Below, one piece after another: positions 61,528-64,000 of a DNA stretch of 64,000 nt (positions are counted from its first letter, which is position 1; each line of letters opens with the position of its first letter). The position numbers and the translations under genes were made by a program. Source of the DNA: Bacteroides sp. (lineage in GTDB: Bacteria > Bacteroidota > Bacteroidia > Bacteroidales > Muribaculaceae); the NCBI GenBank assembly GCA_014802325.1, contig JAAVCK010000010.1:62001-126000 (forward strand). The letters run 5' to 3'. Under the pieces are notes generated by a model. That model saw only the letters and a list, made by a program, of their open reading frames with translations, made no database searches and was not told the origin of the DNA.

Positions 61528-62007
61528 ATGAACTACACACTTTTCACGGAGAAAATACTCTCCATAGCCCGTTCGCTCGCCGCCATGCAGCTGCTTGCCG
61601 ACCATGACGGCGACGGCGACGGACCGCATCCCCTCACTCCGCTACTCGACGATTTCCGCAAACCGGTCGTAAGGCAGCTCATGCTTCAGGCATATATCGA
61701 CATGACTCTGAACCTGCGCCGCTATATCGACGATGCTTATATACCGGAGCCTGACAGTGAGTTCGATCGATTTACACTCAGCATTATCACCCCGTCGGGT
61801 TTTGGCAGCGTTGAGGCCGATCTGCTGCTCGCGGCCATGGCGCAATTCATAGCTTTGAGCACAGCAGCCGCGGTATTACGCTCGTGGCATCCTGACGATC
61901 TCAGACCTGCCGAAGCATTCTCCACACTCGCCGCCGAGTATCTCGCCAAAGCGCTTTCACTCCTCTCGCCACAGATTCCAAGAGCCATCACCCCGTGCTT
62001 CGGGTAG
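61528..62007 (+). CDS. Small protein of unknown function
   Basis: A 159-residue protein with helices around an acidic DHDGDGDGPH loop at about 25-34, then RRYIDDAYIPEPDSEFDRF and a hydrophobic helix ADLLLAAMAQFIALSTAAAVL. No family recognised. The DGDGDG stretch resembles a calcium-binding loop, but one loop alone is weak evidence. It ends the phage-like group, before the terminator at 62036-62078. Confidence 0.62.
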   Translation: MNYTLFTEKILSIARSLAAMQLLADHDGDGDGPHPLTPLLDDFRKPVVRQLMLQAYIDMTLNLRRYIDDAYIPEPDSEFDRFTLSIITPSGFGSVEADLLLAAMAQFIALSTAAAVLRSWHPDDLRPAEAFSTLAAEYLAKALSLLSPQIPRAITPCFG

Positions 62008-62035
62008 TAAAAATTAACCCGTTGTATATTATATA

Positions 62036-62078
62036 AACCCTGAATGGATAACTCACTCGCGCTAGTCCATTCAGGGTT
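62036..62078. terminator. Terminator between the phage-like group and meaB
   Basis: AACCCTGAATGGA at 62036-62048 is perfectly complementary to 62066-62078, a 13-bp stem between convergent genes, so it may work in both directions. Confidence 0.75.
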
Positions 62079-62125
62079 GATATTCAGTGGTATTTCTATG
62101 TAGCCTTCGTAGGAAAGGTTACACT

Positions 62126-63226
62126 CTACATTTTATTAAAGTAAGCATCGAGCACATCGCGGGCAGCGGTGAAAGAGCTTTGCTTGTTGGCCAGCACACG
62201 CAGTTCCTTCTCACCAAGCATCTGCTCCACCACGGGATTGGAATAGAAGTGATCGCGGAGTCGCTCGTTGATAGTCTCATACATCCAGTAACGGGCTTGC
62301 TCCAGACGGCGGCGCTCGAAATATCCGTTTTCCTTCACGAAAGCGAAGTATCGGTCAATCATATCCCACACCTCGGATATACCGAGCTCAAAATATCCGG
62401 AATATGTCAGCACCTCGGGCTGCCATCCCGAAGCTGTGGGCGGAAACAGATGCAGCGCACTGCGAAACTGAGCCTGAGCCAGCCGCGCACGGTCGATATT
62501 GTCACCGTCGGCCTTGTTGATTACAATACCGTCAGCCATCTCCATGATGCCGCGCTTTATGCCCTGCAATTCATCGCCCGTACCGGCAAGCTGAATGAGC
62601 AGGAAGAAATCGACCATAGAGTGTACGGCAGTCTCGCTCTGACCCACACCCACAGTCTCGACAAAGATATTGTCGAATCCGGCCGCCTCACACAACACGA
62701 TAGTCTCACGCGTCTTACGTGCCACACCGCCGAGCGAACCCGCCGAAGGGCTGGGACGGATGAATGCCGACGGATGCTGCGACAGTTTCTCCATACGGGT
62801 CTTGTCGCCGAGAATACTGCCCTTTGTGCGCTCGCTCGAAGGGTCGATGGCCAGTACAGCCAGTTTACCCCCGTCGCGAAGCACATGGAGCCCGAATACG
62901 TCGATCGAGGTGGATTTACCCGCACCCGGCACACCTGTTATACCTATACGCCGCGAATTGCCCGAGTAAGGCAGACACTTTTCGATCACCTCCTGCGCCA
63001 CTGTCTGATGCTGCGGATTAAGGCTCTCTATGAGTGTCACCGCACGCGACAGCACCGAAATATCGCCTTTCAATATGCCCTCCACAAGTTCTCCGGCCGA
63101 GGGCAGGGGCTTGCGGCGCACACGTTTCATATAAGGATTTACCACCGGTGGCTGCTTGTCAGGACCCTGATTCACATTAAGCGAGCGATAGCAGCTGTCA
63201 TTTTCGGGATGTTGTATATTATCCAT
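62126..63226 (-). CDS. meaB: Methylmalonyl-CoA mutase-associated GTPase MeaB
   Basis: A 366-residue G3E GTPase that gates cofactor loading and protects B12-dependent methylmalonyl-CoA mutase. The P loop is GVPGAGKS at 98-105, followed by IDPSSERTKGSILGDKTRM, FIRPSPSAGSLGGVARKT, and FVETVGVGQSE (switch region), all diagnostic. An N-terminal extension of about 40 residues precedes the domain. The mutase genes are not in this window, but the adenosyltransferase that makes its cofactor is at 2311-2877. Confidence 0.95.
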   Translation of the reverse strand: MDNIQHPENDSCYRSLNVNQGPDKQPPVVNPYMKRVRRKPLPSAGELVEGILKGDISVLSRAVTLIESLNPQHQTVAQEVIEKCLPYSGNSRRIGITGVPGAGKSTSIDVFGLHVLRDGGKLAVLAIDPSSERTKGSILGDKTRMEKLSQHPSAFIRPSPSAGSLGGVARKTRETIVLCEAAGFDNIFVETVGVGQSETAVHSMVDFFLLIQLAGTGDELQGIKRGIMEMADGIVINKADGDNIDRARLAQAQFRSALHLFPPTASGWQPEVLTYSGYFELGISEVWDMIDRYFAFVKENGYFERRRLEQARYWMYETINERLRDHFYSNPVVEQMLGEKELRVLANKQSSFTAARDVLDAYFNKM

Positions 63227-63312
63227 TGGAAGAAAGATATTCTAAATAATTACCTATAGTTTATCTGCGGTTGCCGTTACGCGGCAATATCTGTGGCTTT
63301 GAGAACGGATTC

Positions 63313-64000
63313 TTACTCCCCGGTGAGGCGGATCATTTCGGTAGGGTTGACCGGATCGTTGGCTATGATGGTGATACGGGCATTGAGCGGTGACAGGGGT
63401 TTGAGCGCCGATGGATCTACTGTCAACGTAACGCGGGCCGACTTGCCTTTCTTTATCTTTTTGTCAGACAGTTCTATCTTTACAGCAGGGTCAGGACAGG
63501 TTATGCTGCGGATAAGCAGCGGATCGGTGCCTGAATTAGTGATCTTGAACGTATGCACTATCTTCTTGCCTGTGCGGTCGAGCTTCCCCAGATCTATCCG
63601 CTGCTCACTCAGTGTCATGGCCGGACGCTTATCCATCTGCGCGGGTGTGAGCGTCGAAAAGTCTTCCTTGATTATAGCCACTGTCTCCACTTCCACTGCA
63701 TCAGCATCCGGGTCGGGGGCGAGTGTAAACGAGTCGGTTGTGAGACCCCATGCGTCGCTCAGGTCGGAATGCAATATGCAGCTCACCACGAATTGTTCGC
63801 CCGGCGCCACGGTCTTGGGCTCACATATCACATTGATATAGCGCGGCGCACCGGCTATGACCGGATGAAGTGTATCGGCCGACGCATTATATCCTTCGAG
63901 TGATTTCACTGCGGAATGATCCTTTATCACCGGACCGTAGGCCACGGTAGTGCCCCGCAGACGCATCGGGCCTGCCTCGACAGGGTAGCGCGATTTGAGC
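63313..64000 (-). CDS. DUF1573 domain-containing protein, partial
   Basis: The C-terminal 228 residues of a DUF1573 protein; the frame is open to the window edge, so the start is outside. Seen: KSRYPVEAGPMRLRG, then APRYINVICEPKTV, and a second Ig-like unit with IDLGKLDRTGKKIVHTFKITNSGTDPLLI, KIKKGKSARVTLTVDP and ITIIANDPVNPTEMIRLTG. DUF1573 domains are small beta-sandwiches common in secreted Bacteroidetes proteins; their function is unknown. It precedes meaB on the same strand, with a small TTGCCG/CGGCAA hairpin between them at 63271-63287. Confidence 0.85.
   Translation of the reverse strand, partial: LKSRYPVEAGPMRLRGTTVAYGPVIKDHSAVKSLEGYNASADTLHPVIAGAPRYINVICEPKTVAPGEQFVVSCILHSDLSDAWGLTTDSFTLAPDPDADAVEVETVAIIKEDFSTLTPAQMDKRPAMTLSEQRIDLGKLDRTGKKIVHTFKITNSGTDPLLIRSITCPDPAVKIELSDKKIKKGKSARVTLTVDPSALKPLSPLNARITIIANDPVNPTEMIRLTGE

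Noticed and set aside
58612-62007. Complete or active prophage
   Set aside because: No integrase, terminase, capsid, tail or lysin genes, no att repeats seen, and normal chromosomal genes begin immediately on both sides.

Overview
The window is a 64 kb stretch of a Bacteroidetes chromosome, order Bacteroidales and most likely family Muribaculaceae. This rests on protein resemblance and context, not on a search. Supporting signs are Bacteroidetes-type promoters (TTTG about 19-24 nt before TAnnTTTG), DUF4919, DUF4369, DUF1573, fimbrillin and C10-peptidase families, a PASTA-tailed FtsI, an MraY with an insertion, and moderately high GC. Most of the window is dense housekeeping sequence. No rRNA, tRNA, CRISPR array or complete insertion sequence was recognised.

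Layout. 1-2.9 kb: 3' part of pheT, yebC and a PduO-type cobalamin adenosyltransferase. 2.9-3.9 kb: a gene-free kilobase with a perfect orphan promoter and a nested hairpin array. 3.9-12.8 kb: an M23 peptidase, ndk, ribE, two FKBP isomerases, greA, a HIT protein, an AraC regulator, a PAP2 phosphatase with a barrel-like tail, and a RecD-like helicase. 12.8-13.1 kb: a 300-bp palindromic element with terminal inverted repeats. 13.1-28.6 kb: the division and cell wall (dcw) cluster on the minus strand, in the order rsmH-ftsL-ftsI-murE-mraY-murD-ftsW-murG-murC-ftsQ-ftsA-ftsZ, with neither mraZ nor murF. 28.9-35.2 kb: a TPR membrane protein, a mini HExxH protein, uvrC, apt, a consensus parS site, a 167-bp MITE-like repeat, mnmG and ybeY. 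35.5-43.7 kb: a bifunctional Rel, a PgpH-like HD phosphohydrolase, three envelope genes of unknown role and comM/yifB. 43.8-44.7 kb: a small AT-rich island with a secreted protein and a candidate structured RNA. 44.8-49.9 kb: tkt, hpf, a Xer recombinase, a flippase-like membrane protein and a membrane-anchored protein. 50.1-52.9 kb: a secreted C10 protease followed by a fimbrillin lipoprotein. 53.1-58.5 kb: a DUF3737-MalY-MATE operon behind an 18-bp palindrome, then MarR-DsbA-MBL. 58.6-62.0 kb: an isolated phage-like group (holin, small protein, portal, two small proteins) split by a second, inverted copy of the MITE. 62.1-64 kb: meaB and a partial DUF1573 gene.

How the genes work together. 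The dcw block makes lipid II from UDP-MurNAc onward and builds the divisome; an M23 peptidase lies nearby. The cobalamin adenosyltransferase and MeaB, at opposite ends, both serve B12-dependent methylmalonyl-CoA mutase. Rel and the HD phosphohydrolase form a likely nucleotide second-messenger pair (ppGpp and c-di-AMP). A parS site next to mnmG suggests the window lies near the replication origin.

The least explained content is the phage-portal group, the two MITE copies, the two hairpin arrays, the two candidate non-coding RNAs, and the PAP2/barrel fusion.
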